Shown here piece after piece: positions 36,831-45,346 of a DNA stretch of 64,000 nucleotides (position 1 is its first letter; the number at the start of each line of letters is the position of its first letter). Both the position numbers and the translations under genes were made by a program. The stretch is from Mycobacterium sp. E1214 (lineage in GTDB: Bacteria > Actinomycetota > Actinomycetes > Mycobacteriales > Mycobacteriaceae). The DNA is taken from positions 17,334 to 81,333 of the forward strand of contig NZ_LZJC01000050.1 in NCBI RefSeq assembly GCF_001666755.1. The letters are read 5' to 3'. The notes below the pieces were generated by a model, which made no database searches, had not been told where the DNA came from, and saw nothing but the letters and a program-made list of their open reading frames with translations.

Positions 36831-36972
36831 AGGCAGTAGTTGATATGACGGCTACTCGCCACCGGGCCACAGAAGATCTGCGCGACGACAGCTTCGTTCG
36901 CTAATTGTTCTCTCGGCAGCCGGTAGGTGGCAGCCCCTCGCTGAAACGGTCAGGAAGCTCGGGGTCCATGCC

Positions 36973-37437
36973 TTAAGGCGCCGCGAAGTCACCCACCGCG
37001 GTCATTTTGTTGCCATCAAAGGCGGTGGCGAAGCCGCCCGCACCGAATGCGCAGTTTGTGATGATCGCCCGGTGCGGCGGGCTTTGCATCCACGAATCGA
37101 GGGCCTGGTTCGGGTTCGCAGCGGTTCCGGTGCCCCAATAGACGATCTCGCCCGTGGCGTGAGTCCTGTAACCCGCCTCGGCGATGCGCGTCTGGGGCGA
37201 CGAGCCGTCCGATCCGATGTGTCCGCTTAAGCCGCTGTGCAGCATGTCGTCGGCGTGCCGTTGCGCTGCTGCCGTCAGGCGCGCGTCGTCGCGGATCGCA
37301 CCGCACGGCGAACGCAACCCGTTGATGCCGGTGTACAGCGCTGTGCCCAAACCGTCTGCGCGCGCTTGAATTTCAGGAGCGGCGACCAAGACACAGCAAG
37401 CGGATACGACTGCGACGATCTTGATTCTGTCCGTCAT
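36973..37437 (-). CDS. Secreted CAP/SCP-domain protein
   Basis: 154 residues from ATG 37437 (MTDRIKIVAVVSACC). A signal peptide covers about residues 1-28 with cleavage after IQARA. The mature part is a small CAP domain, seen from LTAAAQRHADDMLHSGL, GYRTHATGEIVYWG and SWMQSPPHRAIITN, with the two histidines and Glu usual for the CAP cleft. Function in mycobacteria is unknown; lipid binding or envelope roles are reported for relatives. It is the only minus-strand gene between the DUF4185 pair and the HD gene. Confidence 0.88.
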   Translation of the reverse strand: MTDRIKIVAVVSACCVLVAAPEIQARADGLGTALYTGINGLRSPCGAIRDDARLTAAAQRHADDMLHSGLSGHIGSDGSSPQTRIAEAGYRTHATGEIVYWGTGTAANPNQALDSWMQSPPHRAIITNCAFGAGGFATAFDGNKMTAVGDFAAP

Positions 37438-37590
37438 AGGGCCTCTTAGCCGAGCGCTGTGCTGTTTTCCGTTAAGCAAGCTAACCATACTGGACCAGGC
37501 GGCGTTCCAAATTCGCCATCACGGGAGCCAGTGCTGGGGAGGCGGACACAGTCCTGCTGCCAACGAATAGAGAACCGATTTACAGATGTC

Positions 37591-38364
37591 TCACGAATCG
37601 AATGGCGCCAATCGCACGGCCAAGGGCATCCCGCAGCGAACCAGCAGCGCGAACCGCCCCTGCGGAACGGCCGCCGCCTCGGCGCGAATCATCGTCACCA
37701 GTTCACGCTTGAAGTCGCCTCGCGGGTAACGCCTGAGAACCTCAGTGACGTTGCCGGGCGCGACGTCCCACACGCGCAGTCCCGCACCGTCGACCATCGC
37801 TCCCCATTGCAGATAACAGCCGAGCGCACCGTCGGTGTCGATTGTGATGCCTGGCGTCGTGTGCACACAGATACCGTCGGCGAGCAGCTGGGCGCGCTCG
37901 TCGGCGACGCCCGTGTTATTGGCGCATCCCAGAGTTCGCTCGGCGCTGGCGAGGGTGAAATCCTGGTTCGCCGTTGGGTTGACGATGCCGTAGTCGTGCA
38001 GCAGCGCCCCGCAATAGAAGAGTTCGTCGTCGAGTTGACACCCATCGACCGCCGCGAGCGCGTTGCCGTACAGCCAGGTGCGATAGGAGTGCCCCTGCAG
38101 GGTCGCCGGCAGTTCCGCGCACGCTTCTTCGGCCTCGCGCGCGAACCTGGAATCGGGCACCTGGAATGCGGCGAGGTCGACGTGCGCTGCCGCCGCGGGA
38201 ACCGCGCCCAGCGCGAGCTTGACCCTTCCGACGGCATTGGCCCATTGGCCCACCGCCGTCGCTACGACCAGGCGTCGGCGCTCGGCCCGCGACAACTGGC
38301 CGCCGGTGCGACGGGTCCAGCTCAGGCCGCCCAACCGGTTCGGATCCGGTGTTCTGGCGGTCAT
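37591..38364 (-). CDS. HD-domain protein (cyanamide-hydratase-like)
   Basis: 257 residues from ATG 38364, chosen because GGACGGCGAG precedes it; GTG 38406 and ATG 38388 are alternatives. An HD-type metal site is visible in HSYRTWLYGNAL and FYCGALLHDYG (HD pair), followed by further histidines in DGICVHTTPG. This layout is that of small HD phosphohydrolase or cyanamide-hydratase-like proteins. The substrate is unknown. Nothing in the neighbours points to a role; the tRNA-Ser gene lies about 200 bases upstream. Confidence 0.8.
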   Translation of the reverse strand: MTARTPDPNRLGGLSWTRRTGGQLSRAERRRLVVATAVGQWANAVGRVKLALGAVPAAAAHVDLAAFQVPDSRFAREAEEACAELPATLQGHSYRTWLYGNALAAVDGCQLDDELFYCGALLHDYGIVNPTANQDFTLASAERTLGCANNTGVADERAQLLADGICVHTTPGITIDTDGALGCYLQWGAMVDGAGLRVWDVAPGNVTEVLRRYPRGDFKRELVTMIRAEAAAVPQGRFALLVRCGMPLAVRLAPFDS

Positions 38365-38545
38365 CAGCTCGCCGTCCAGAGGTCGCATTGCGGCGAATAA
38401 ACGCACGCGGCGGATCGCGAGCTGAAGCCTGCGTCGGCCATCGTGAGAATCTATATCGGGCCCGAGCGCCAGTGGAGTGCGCCCAGAGCGGCACGCAGGC
38501 GGCTCTCGGCGTTGGCTTCGGCCCGCTGGGGCAGGACGAGCACAC

Positions 38546-38561
38546 CAGCGCTTTCGCGCTG
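38546..38561 (-). terminator. GAAA-loop hairpin downstream of tRNA-Ser
   Basis: On the minus strand CAGCGC-GAAA-GCGCTG forms a perfect six-pair stem with a tetraloop, ending 11 bases downstream of the tRNA-Ser 3' end. No T tract follows, which is common for mycobacterial terminators. It could also be only a processing signal. Confidence 0.4.
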
Positions 38562-38571
38562 ACGATTTTGG

Positions 38572-38658
38572 CGGTGGCGGAGGGATTTGAACCCTCGGAC
38601 GGTTTTAGCCGTCACACGCTTTCGAGGCGTGCTCCTTAGGCCGCTCGGACACGCCACC
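38572..38658 (-). tRNA. tRNA-Ser (anticodon CGA)
   Basis: An 87-base cloverleaf with a long variable arm. The acceptor strands GGTGGCG (5') and CGCCACC (3') pair fully, with discriminator G. The anticodon stem CACGC/GCGTG encloses CTCGAAA, giving anticodon CGA for the serine codon TCG. The T arm is GAGGGTTCAAATCCCTC. The CCA end is not encoded. In M. tuberculosis a tRNA-Ser lies at the same place next to tadA (Rv3752c), beside an integrase gene (Rv3751); no integrase is seen here. Confidence 0.95.
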
Positions 38659-38687
38659 GCCGAGCAGCTTACCGAACCGATGCCCGC

Positions 38688-39146
38688 TCACCCCAATCGC
38701 TGGTTGGCGAAGAACATCTCCAGTGGCGCAGCGCACTCCGCGGCGAGCACCCCGCCGCGGACCTGCGGGCGGTGGTTGAGCCGACGATCGCGAACCACGT
38801 CCCACAGCGAACCCACCGCGCCGGTCTTGGGTTCCCAGGCGCCGAACACCAGCCGCGCCACCCGCGCCAGCACCAGAGCCCCGGCGCACATGGTGCAGGG
38901 TTCGACGGTCACGGCCAGCGTGGCGCCCTCCAGCCGCCAGCCGTCCCCGAGCACTCCGGCCGCCGCACGCAGCGCCAACACCTCGGCATGGGCGGTCGGG
39001 TCGCTCAGCTTTTCGCGGGCGTTCACCGCCCGGGCCAGCTCGGAACCGTCGGCGCCGACCACCACCGCGCCGATCGGCACGTCACGCGGCCCTGCCGTCA
39101 CCGCGACGGACAAAGCGGACCGGATCAGGTCTTCGTCAGAGATCAC
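38688..39146 (-). CDS. tadA: tRNA-specific adenosine deaminase
   Basis: 152 residues from GTG 39146, the same length as M. tuberculosis Rv3752c; ATG 39191 is an upstream alternative. The zinc site is complete: His53-Ala-Glu55 (TAHAEVL) and Pro83-Cys84-Thr-Met-Cys87. The enzyme converts adenosine 34 to inosine in the anticodon of tRNA-Arg, acting as a dimer in the cytoplasm. The next gene upstream encodes its usual actinobacterial companion. The position beside tRNA-Ser matches the M. tuberculosis order. Confidence 0.94.
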   Translation of the reverse strand: MISDEDLIRSALSVAVTAGPRDVPIGAVVVGADGSELARAVNAREKLSDPTAHAEVLALRAAAGVLGDGWRLEGATLAVTVEPCTMCAGALVLARVARLVFGAWEPKTGAVGSLWDVVRDRRLNHRPQVRGGVLAAECAAPLEMFFANQRLG

Positions 39147-39242
39147 CGACCGAGCCTGACTGCGGCGACCCGCTTCGCCCGGCTCCCTCATTAGTGGCGA
39201 CCCGCGGCGCCGGGCTTGCGATCGCCACGGCCGCGCTCGCGA

Positions 39243-39764
39243 TCACCGACCGAGGCGGTCGATCACCGCCGACAGCTGATCGGCGAAGCCCATCTCGCGG
39301 GCGATGCGGCCGAGCTGCTCATCGGCGTAGAGGTCGGTCTCGTCGAGGATGACCCCCAACACCGCCTCCGGCAGCCCGATGTCCGACAGCAACCCCAGGT
39401 CACCCTCTTCGAAGGGGTCGGAATCCTCGAGGTCGTCGGGGTCGAGGTCGGCGTCCAGCTTGTCCAGGACCTCGGCGGCGATGTCGTAGTCCAGCGCGGC
39501 GGTGGCGTCCGACAGCAACAACCGCGTCCCCGACGGGGCGGGGCGCACGATCACGAAGAACTCGTCGTCAACGTCGAGCAGGCCGAACACGGCCCCGGAG
39601 CTGCGCAGCTCTCGCAGTTCCGTCTCGGCGGCCTTGAGGCTCGTCAGGGATTTGGCGGCCAAGGGAGAGCAGCGCCACTGGCCCTCTTCACGCACGACCG
39701 CGACGCCAAAACCGTCCGGCGTATCCGCGGACAGGCCCTGGGCAGAGGCCCGTTGTGCTCCCAT
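39243..39764 (-). CDS. tRNA adenosine deaminase-associated protein (Rv3753c type)
   Basis: 173 residues. An acidic protein with a run of Asp/Glu ([20 protein letters not shown]) in the middle, and the conserved [12 protein letters not shown] and [19 protein letters not shown] segments of the actinobacterial family always found beside tadA. The function is not established; its name comes from this linkage. It is divergent from tyrA with about 110 bases between. Confidence 0.88.
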   Translation of the reverse strand: MGAQRASAQGLSADTPDGFGVAVVREEGQWRCSPLAAKSLTSLKAAETELRELRSSGAVFGLLDVDDEFFVIVRPAPSGTRLLLSDATAALDYDIAAEVLDKLDADLDPDDLEDSDPFEEGDLGLLSDIGLPEAVLGVILDETDLYADEQLGRIAREMGFADQLSAVIDRLGR

Positions 39765-39877
39765 GGGCGCTTACGGTAGTCCGTGACCAGGCCCCTGACC
39801 AGACGGCGCCGACCGCGCCCGCGACCCCGCCCCATCTGGCGGCGCCGCGGCTTGCCGAATGTGCCAACCTTTTAAGT

Positions 39878-40849
39878 GTGGCCAGCCCTTCCTCGCGAAC
39901 TCCGGTGTGCGTGCTGGGGCTGGGGCTCATCGGAGGCTCGATCATGCGGGCCGCCACCGCGGCCGGCTACCAGGTGTTCGGCTATAACCGCTCGGTCGAG
40001 GGTGCCCACGGCGCGGTCGCCGACGGCTACGACGCGAGCACCGATCTAACCGCCACGCTGAACCGGGCCGCGGACACCGGCGCGCTGATCGTGCTGGCCG
40101 TGCCGGTGCCGGCGTTGGCGGGCATGCTGCGCCACATCGCCGACCTTGCCCCCGGTTGCCCGCTGACCGACGTCACCAGCGTGAAGAAGGCGGTGCTCGA
40201 CGAGGTCGTCGCGGCCGGGCTGCGCGGCCGTTTCGTCGGCGGTCACCCGATGACGGGCACCGCGCACTCCGGCTGGACCGCCGGGCACGCCGGCCTGTTT
40301 ACCGGCGCCCCGTGGGTGCTCAGCGTCGACGACGACGTGGACCCCGCGGTGTGGTCGCTGGCGATGCGGTTGGCCCTGGACTGTGGCGCGGTGGTGGTGC
40401 CGGCCCGGTCCGACGAGCACGACGCCGCGGCGGCCGCCATCTCGCACCTGCCGCACCTGCTGGCCGAGGCGCTGGCCGTCATCGCCGGCGAGGTGCCGCT
40501 GGCCTTCGCGCTGGCCGCGGGGTCGTTCCGCGACGGCACCCGGGTGGCGGCCACGGCCCCCGACCTGGTGCGCGCGATGTGCGAAGCCAACTCCGACCAG
40601 CTGGCGCCGACGGCCGACCGCGTCATCGAGCTGCTCAGCCGCGCCCGCGACGCGCTGGCCCACCACGAACCGGTGGCCGACCTCATCGAAGCCGGGCACG
40701 CTGCCCGGACGCGCTATGACAGCTTTCCGCGGTCCGACATCGTGCACATCGTCATCGGCGCGGAGAACTGGCGTCAGGAATTGGCCGCCGCCGGGCGCGC
40801 GGGCGGGGTGATCAGATCCGCTCTGCCAAGCCTGGATAGTCCACGATGA
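39878..40849 (+). CDS. tyrA: Prephenate dehydrogenase
   Basis: 323 residues from GTG 39878; M. tuberculosis Rv3754 is somewhat shorter (about 301), so a start a little downstream is possible. The NAD-binding motif [10 protein letters not shown] is at the N-terminus; prephenate-binding [13 protein letters not shown] and the helical C-terminal domain follow. It oxidatively decarboxylates prephenate to 4-hydroxyphenylpyruvate for tyrosine synthesis. There is no ACT domain, so no direct tyrosine feedback is visible. The 3' end overlaps the convergent Rv3755c-type gene by 38 bases. Confidence 0.92.
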   Translation: MASPSSRTPVCVLGLGLIGGSIMRAATAAGYQVFGYNRSVEGAHGAVADGYDASTDLTATLNRAADTGALIVLAVPVPALAGMLRHIADLAPGCPLTDVTSVKKAVLDEVVAAGLRGRFVGGHPMTGTAHSGWTAGHAGLFTGAPWVLSVDDDVDPAVWSLAMRLALDCGAVVVPARSDEHDAAAAAISHLPHLLAEALAVIAGEVPLAFALAAGSFRDGTRVAATAPDLVRAMCEANSDQLAPTADRVIELLSRARDALAHHEPVADLIEAGHAARTRYDSFPRSDIVHIVIGAENWRQELAAAGRAGGVIRSALPSLDSPR

Positions 40850-41411
40850 AACCGTCTTCGTCGACGCTCACGGTGGTATCGGAGATAGGTGACCGCAGCT
40901 TGATGCCGTCGAGGGTTCCGGTGCTGGTGTAATTCACCACGGCCGCCGTGACCGACATCTCCGGCAGGTTCACATAGACGACGGGCAGCGCCACCGAGTC
41001 CGCCCGCTGCTGCAGGCTCAGCCGCCGGATCGGCAGTGCGTTGAAGAACGGGCTGAACTCGACGTCGACATCGAGCGCACCGTTGTAGGCCGCGCGCCGC
41101 TCCCCCTGATGGTCGGTCACCAGCCACATGTTCTCGTCGTCGCGGGCGAACGAGATGACGCGCTCCCGCTCGGCGGAGGTGACGGTCATGCCGAGCCGCT
41201 TGGTCGCGCCCGTCTCGTCGGTCTGCAGGTCGTAATACGCGCCGAACGCCGGATTGCCGGGGGTGGCGGCCGCCACAATGCGGCCGTTGGCCTTGATTCT
41301 GTTGCCGGACACCTGTATTCGCACCGACTCCATCCGGGAGACGTCCTGGGCGCGCCACGTGAGCATTGCTTGCCACACGCGCCGACTGGGATCAGAGGGG
41401 GCTGCGTTCAC
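40812..41411 (-). CDS. Putative glycolipid-binding protein (DUF1089, Rv3755c type)
   Basis: 199 residues. The family is recognised from [20 protein letters not shown], read as [15 protein letters not shown], then [27 protein letters not shown] and VVYVNLPEM. It has a beta-rich lipocalin-like fold, named glycolipid-binding from a structural study of a homologue, with no direct proof here. It lies immediately before (1 base) proZ on the same strand in the M. tuberculosis order. Confidence 0.87.
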   Translation of the reverse strand: MNAAPSDPSRRVWQAMLTWRAQDVSRMESVRIQVSGNRIKANGRIVAAATPGNPAFGAYYDLQTDETGATKRLGMTVTSAERERVISFARDDENMWLVTDHQGERRAAYNGALDVDVEFSPFFNALPIRRLSLQQRADSVALPVVYVNLPEMSVTAAVVNYTSTGTLDGIKLRSPISDTTVSVDEDGFIVDYPGLAERI

Positions 41412-42128
41412 TCATCTACCGTAAGACGTCCAGCCCGCCCGCGAGGGAAGTGCCCGATAAGTGTGGCGCAGTCGCCCTGCGCCCGGCTGCGAGAGCCACA
41501 CCGCCAGGGCGAGCAGGCCGTCGAGGGCGAGCGCCAGTACGGCCACCATGACGGCGCCCACCAGCGCCAGGGAGAACTCCCGCTCCTTGATTCCGTCGAT
41601 GAGGTACCTGCCCAGCCCGCCGAGGCTGGCGTAGGCGGCGACGGTCGCGGTCGCGACCACTTGAAGCGTCGCGTTGCGTAAGCCGCCCAGGATCAACGGC
41701 AACGCGTTAGGCACCTCGGCGCGCAACAACACCTGAGTCTCGGTCATGCCCATGGCCCGGGCGGCGTCGACGACCGTCGGCTCCACACTGGTGATGCCCG
41801 CGTAGGTGCCGGCCAGCAGCGCGGGGACGCCGAGCAGCATCAGGGCCACTATCGGAGGGCCCAGGCCCAGCCCGAACAGCAACGTCCCGAGCAGCAGCAC
41901 CCCCAGCGTCGGCAACGAGCGCAACCCGTTCACGGCGCCCACGACGAGCAGGGTGCCGCGGCGGGTGTGCCCGACGATCAGGCCGAGGGGAACGGCGATC
42001 AGCACCGACGCGCCCACCGCGATGGCGGTGTACTCGAGGTGCTCGAGCACGCGGGCCGCCAGGCCGACCGGACCCGTCCAGTTGTCGGCGGTCAACAGGT
42101 AGGTGACGGCCCTGCCCACGAAGTTCAC
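41412..42128 (-). CDS. proZ: Glycine betaine/proline-type ABC transporter permease ProZ
   Basis: 238 residues from GTG 42128, which overlaps the proW stop (GTGA). It has about five transmembrane helices and the ABC permease loop EVPNALPLILGGLRNATLQ (EAA-type motif EVPNALPLILGG). With ProW it forms the membrane channel of a compatible-solute or osmoprotectant importer in the plasma membrane. Length equals M. tuberculosis Rv3756c (about 239). It is the last gene of the proX-proV-proW-proZ operon. Confidence 0.93.
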   Translation of the reverse strand: MNFVGRAVTYLLTADNWTGPVGLAARVLEHLEYTAIAVGASVLIAVPLGLIVGHTRRGTLLVVGAVNGLRSLPTLGVLLLGTLLFGLGLGPPIVALMLLGVPALLAGTYAGITSVEPTVVDAARAMGMTETQVLLRAEVPNALPLILGGLRNATLQVVATATVAAYASLGGLGRYLIDGIKEREFSLALVGAVMVAVLALALDGLLALAVWLSQPGAGRLRHTYRALPSRAGWTSYGR

Positions 42129-42805
42129 CGGGCACCCCCCACAACTGGCGCGGTCACCGGACCCTGGCCGGTGGTGGCGCGTTCCCACGGGGCGGCCAGC
42201 CGGCCCGCCACGACGATGAGCACGTCGATGGCGATCGCCAGCACCAGCAGCGCGATGATCCCGGCGAGGATCTGATCGCTCTTATCCGTCTGGTAGCCCT
42301 GCGTGAACCAGGCGCCCAGGCCGCCGATGCCGATCACCGATCCCACCGACACCATCGCGATGTTGGTGGCCACCACCACCCGTAGGCCGGCGATCAGCAC
42401 CGGAACGGCAAGCGGCAGTTCGACTTTGACCACGCGGACGAGGGGGCGGTAGCCGACCGCCGTCGCCGCGTCGCGCACCACCGCCGGCACCGCGTCGAGC
42501 GCCTCGAGCACCGCGCGCACCAGCAGGGCCGCGGTGTAGGCGGTGAGCGCCACCATGACGTTGGCCTCGTCGAGGACGCGGGTGCCGATGATCGTCGGCA
42601 GCGCCACGAACAGCGCGAGCGACGGGATGGTGAATACCACCCCGGCAACCGCCGTCGTCAGCCCGCGGGCCAGCGGGATCGGCCGCACCGCGGCGCCCAG
42701 CGGCACCGCGATCGCCAGCCCGATGAGCACCGGCACCAACGACAACCGCAGGTGCACGACCGTGAGCCGCCAGGCATCGTCGAGGTGGGTCAGCAGATAA
42801 TGCAT
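42125..42805 (-). CDS. proW: Glycine betaine/proline-type ABC transporter permease ProW
   Basis: 226 residues. A hydrophobic protein with about five to six transmembrane helices and the EAA-like motif KVELPLAVPVLIAGLR, paired with ProZ as a heterodimeric channel. It corresponds to Rv3757c (about 229). It follows proV by 3 bases, and its stop overlaps the proZ GTG. Confidence 0.93.
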   Translation of the reverse strand: MHYLLTHLDDAWRLTVVHLRLSLVPVLIGLAIAVPLGAAVRPIPLARGLTTAVAGVVFTIPSLALFVALPTIIGTRVLDEANVMVALTAYTAALLVRAVLEALDAVPAVVRDAATAVGYRPLVRVVKVELPLAVPVLIAGLRVVVATNIAMVSVGSVIGIGGLGAWFTQGYQTDKSDQILAGIIALLVLAIAIDVLIVVAGRLAAPWERATTGQGPVTAPVVGGAR

Positions 42806-42808
42806 CGC

Positions 42809-43909
42809 CTAGGGCCCCGACGCCCGTCGTCGCGCGTCCACCGCGGCCAGCACATCCTCGGCCGACACCCCGCCGATCACCTTGCCGCCCTCGTCGACGG
42901 CGACGCCGACTCCCGACGGGGACGACAGCGCGGCGTCCAGCGCCTGGCTGAGGTTTCCCCGCGGGAACAACAGCGAGCCGACGGCGCCCATGCTGTCGAC
43001 CAGCGCGGCGCCGGCCGCGCACCGGCGCAGCCCGTCGGCGTCGAGCCACCCGACGGGCGCGCCGGCCTGGTCCACCACCAGCGTCCATCCACCCGAATGG
43101 TGTTGTCGTGCAACAGTTTCGGCGGTCACACAGTCGAGCTCGCGCAAGGGCAGGCCAGTGGCGTCGAGGAGCTGCAGCCACCGGTAGCCGCGGCCCAGGC
43201 CGATAAACCTGGCCACGAAATCGTTCGCGGGGTGCGACAGCAACCGCGCGGGCTCGTCGTATTGCTGCAGGACGCCACCCTTGAACACGGCGACCTTGTC
43301 GGCGAGCCGGAGCGCCTCGTCGATGTCGTGAGTGACGAACACGATCGTCTTGTGCAATTCACTTTGCAGCCGCAAGATCTCGTCCTGCAGGCCGTGACGC
43401 ACCACCGGGTCGATGGCCGAGAACGGCTCGTCCATCAGCAGGATGGGCGGGTCGGCGGCCAGCGCCCTCGCCACCCCGACCCGCTGTTGCTCACCGCCGG
43501 ACAGCTGTGCGGGATAGCGGGTGGCGAGCTTGGTGTCCAGGCCGACGCGCTCGAGCACGTCGTAGGCGGCGGCGCGCGCGGCCCGGCGGGGCTGCCCCAG
43601 CAACACCGGGACCGTCGCCACGTTGTCGATCACCCGCTGATGCGGCATCAGCCCCGCGTGCTGGATGACGTAGCCGATGCCCAGGCGCAGCGTGACGGGG
43701 TTGCGGGTGGCCACGTCGGTACCGTCGATCGTGACGGTGCCCGACGTCGGCTCGACCATCCGATTGATCATCCGCAGCGCCGTGGTCTTGCCGCTACCGG
43801 AGGAACCGACGAACACGGTCAGCTTCCCCTCGGGGACGGTCAGATTCAGTTCGTCGATCGCGGTGGTGCCGTCGGCGAACGCCTTGCGCACCTTGTCGTA
43901 AACGATCAC
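42809..43909 (-). CDS. proV: Glycine betaine/proline-type ABC transporter ATPase ProV
   Basis: 366 residues from GTG 43909, overlapping the proX stop. Walker A GSSGSGKTT is near residue 35, signature LSGGEQQRVGVARAL near 135, and Walker B ILLMDEPFSAID near 157. The C-terminal third contains CBS-type repeats that in related OpuA systems sense ionic strength. It energises osmoprotectant uptake with ProW/ProZ. It corresponds to Rv3758c. Confidence 0.94.
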   Translation of the reverse strand: MIVYDKVRKAFADGTTAIDELNLTVPEGKLTVFVGSSGSGKTTALRMINRMVEPTSGTVTIDGTDVATRNPVTLRLGIGYVIQHAGLMPHQRVIDNVATVPVLLGQPRRAARAAAYDVLERVGLDTKLATRYPAQLSGGEQQRVGVARALAADPPILLMDEPFSAIDPVVRHGLQDEILRLQSELHKTIVFVTHDIDEALRLADKVAVFKGGVLQQYDEPARLLSHPANDFVARFIGLGRGYRWLQLLDATGLPLRELDCVTAETVARQHHSGGWTLVVDQAGAPVGWLDADGLRRCAAGAALVDSMGAVGSLLFPRGNLSQALDAALSSPSGVGVAVDEGGKVIGGVSAEDVLAAVDARRRASGP

Positions 43910-44856
43910 GTCACCCCGATCGGATGGTTGAAACCGTTGTCGCGAACCCAGTTTCGCGCCGCCTGGTCGGGATCCATGCCGGAGTTACCCGAGACGGCGG
44001 CGTTGAGGCCGGCCACCCCGGCCGTGGTCAGTTTCGCCGACACGGCGTCCAGCACGTCGCGCAGCCGTCCCGACTTCTTCTGCGAGTTAAGCAGCGGCAC
44101 AATGTTTCCGGCCAGAAAATTGTGCTCCGGATCGTCGAGGGCAACCAGGTGATTCTGCAGGATCGCGGGCGAGGTGCTAAACACGTTGGCCGCGTTGACC
44201 CGCCCCTCGGTGAGCGCCCGCACCGTCACCGCGCCGCCGCCGTCGTCGATCGCCAGGAAGTTCCCGGGCCGGATCACCAGCCCGTATTTCTGCCGCAGTC
44301 CCGGCAGACCGGCGGGGCGGGTGGCGAACGCCGCGGGCGCCCCGAATCGGACGTCGGCCGAGTGCGCCGCCAGATCGCCGATCGATGTGAGGGACCAGGA
44401 GTTTGCGGTCCGATCCGTGACCGTGACGGTGTCGGTGTCGCTGGCCGGCGACGGGGTCAGCACCGCCAGGTCGGCGGGCAGCCGCCCGCCCAACTCCCCC
44501 TCGACGGCGTCGAGGGTGGTGACCCGGGATTCGGGCGCGAAATAAAGCAACAGGTTGCCGATGTATTCCGGCACCAGGTCGATGGAGTGGTCCTTGAGCG
44601 CCGGGATGTAGGTCTCTCGGCTGCCGATCCCCATCCGCCGGCCGACATCGAACCCGTTGGCCTGCAACGCTTGTGCGTAAATTTCGGCGATGATCTGCGA
44701 TTCGGTGAAGTCACCGGACCCGACGACAATGGACGTCGGGCTGCGCACCTGCGCTCCGAGCGGATCGGAGTTGCCGCACGCCGCCGCGACGGCCATTGCC
44801 GTCATCCACACTGCCGCCTGAGCGATCGCGCCGTGCAGCCGCGGCAGGAGCGTCAT
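43906..44856 (-). CDS. proX: Osmoprotectant-binding lipoprotein ProX
   Basis: 316 residues from ATG 44856. A lipoprotein signal (hydrophobic AVWMTAMAV and lipobox AAAC) ends at a Cys near residue 27. The mature part is an OpuAC/QAT-type solute-binding protein: VVGSGDFTESQIIAEIYAQAL, then ETYIPALKDHSIDLVPEYIGN, read here as SGDFTESQIIAEIYAQAL and LVPEYIGN. It delivers the solute to ProW/ProZ outside the membrane. It leads the proXVWZ operon, in the same order as Rv3759c-Rv3756c. Confidence 0.93.
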   Translation of the reverse strand: MTLLPRLHGAIAQAAVWMTAMAVAAACGNSDPLGAQVRSPTSIVVGSGDFTESQIIAEIYAQALQANGFDVGRRMGIGSRETYIPALKDHSIDLVPEYIGNLLLYFAPESRVTTLDAVEGELGGRLPADLAVLTPSPASDTDTVTVTDRTANSWSLTSIGDLAAHSADVRFGAPAAFATRPAGLPGLRQKYGLVIRPGNFLAIDDGGGAVTVRALTEGRVNAANVFSTSPAILQNHLVALDDPEHNFLAGNIVPLLNSQKKSGRLRDVLDAVSAKLTTAGVAGLNAAVSGNSGMDPDQAARNWVRDNGFNHPIGVT

Positions 44857-44958
44857 ACCGCCGACACTAACGTCTCGGACGGCCTCGCGACCGGCCCTGC
44901 GCAAACCGGGGTGAGCGGTGTGGTTTCAATCCGCGCCGGATCGGACAAAGATGACACT

Positions 44959-45330
44959 ATGAGCAGCAACACCCCTGCGCCCGGCCAGCCGCCGCACAAG
45001 CCTGTCGCCCCGCCGCCGACCGGCGCGGCCGCCACGCCGCCGGCCGGGGCGGCGCGCAAGGATCCGGCGATCCCGTTCACCCGCGCCGGCGCGTTGTGGT
45101 CGTCGCTGACCGTCGGCTTCCTGATCCTGATCGCCTTGCTGGTTTTCATCACCCAGAACACGGCGTCGACGCGGTTTCAGTTCCTGATGTGGCACTGGAG
45201 CCTCCCGTTGGGGGTGGCGATCCTGTTGGCGGCGGTGGTCGGCGGCCTGATCACGGTGGCGGTCGGGACCGCGCGCATCGTCCAACTGCGCCGCGCCGCC
45301 AAGAAGAATCACGCGGCCACACTGCGCTAG
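44959..45330 (+). CDS. LapA-domain membrane protein (Rv3760 type)
   Basis: 123 residues from ATG 44959. A Pro/Ala-rich cytoplasmic N-terminus of about 40 residues is followed by two transmembrane helices (SLTVGFLILIALLVFITQ near 50-66 and LPLGVAILLAAVVGGLITVA near 82-101), and a basic tail RRAAKKNH. It has the DUF1049/LapA layout with the characteristic ITQNTASTRFQFLMW between the helices. Function is unknown, possibly lipopolymer assembly. It is divergent from proX as in M. tuberculosis. Confidence 0.87.
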   Translation: MSSNTPAPGQPPHKPVAPPPTGAAATPPAGAARKDPAIPFTRAGALWSSLTVGFLILIALLVFITQNTASTRFQFLMWHWSLPLGVAILLAAVVGGLITVAVGTARIVQLRRAAKKNHAATLR

Positions 45331-45346
45331 GCCGGTTGCCGGTCGA

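Noticed and set aside
38572..38658. tRNA-Ser as attachment site of an island reaching left
   Set aside because: I found no second copy of its 3' end in the window and no integrase gene; only the M. tuberculosis parallel suggests it.
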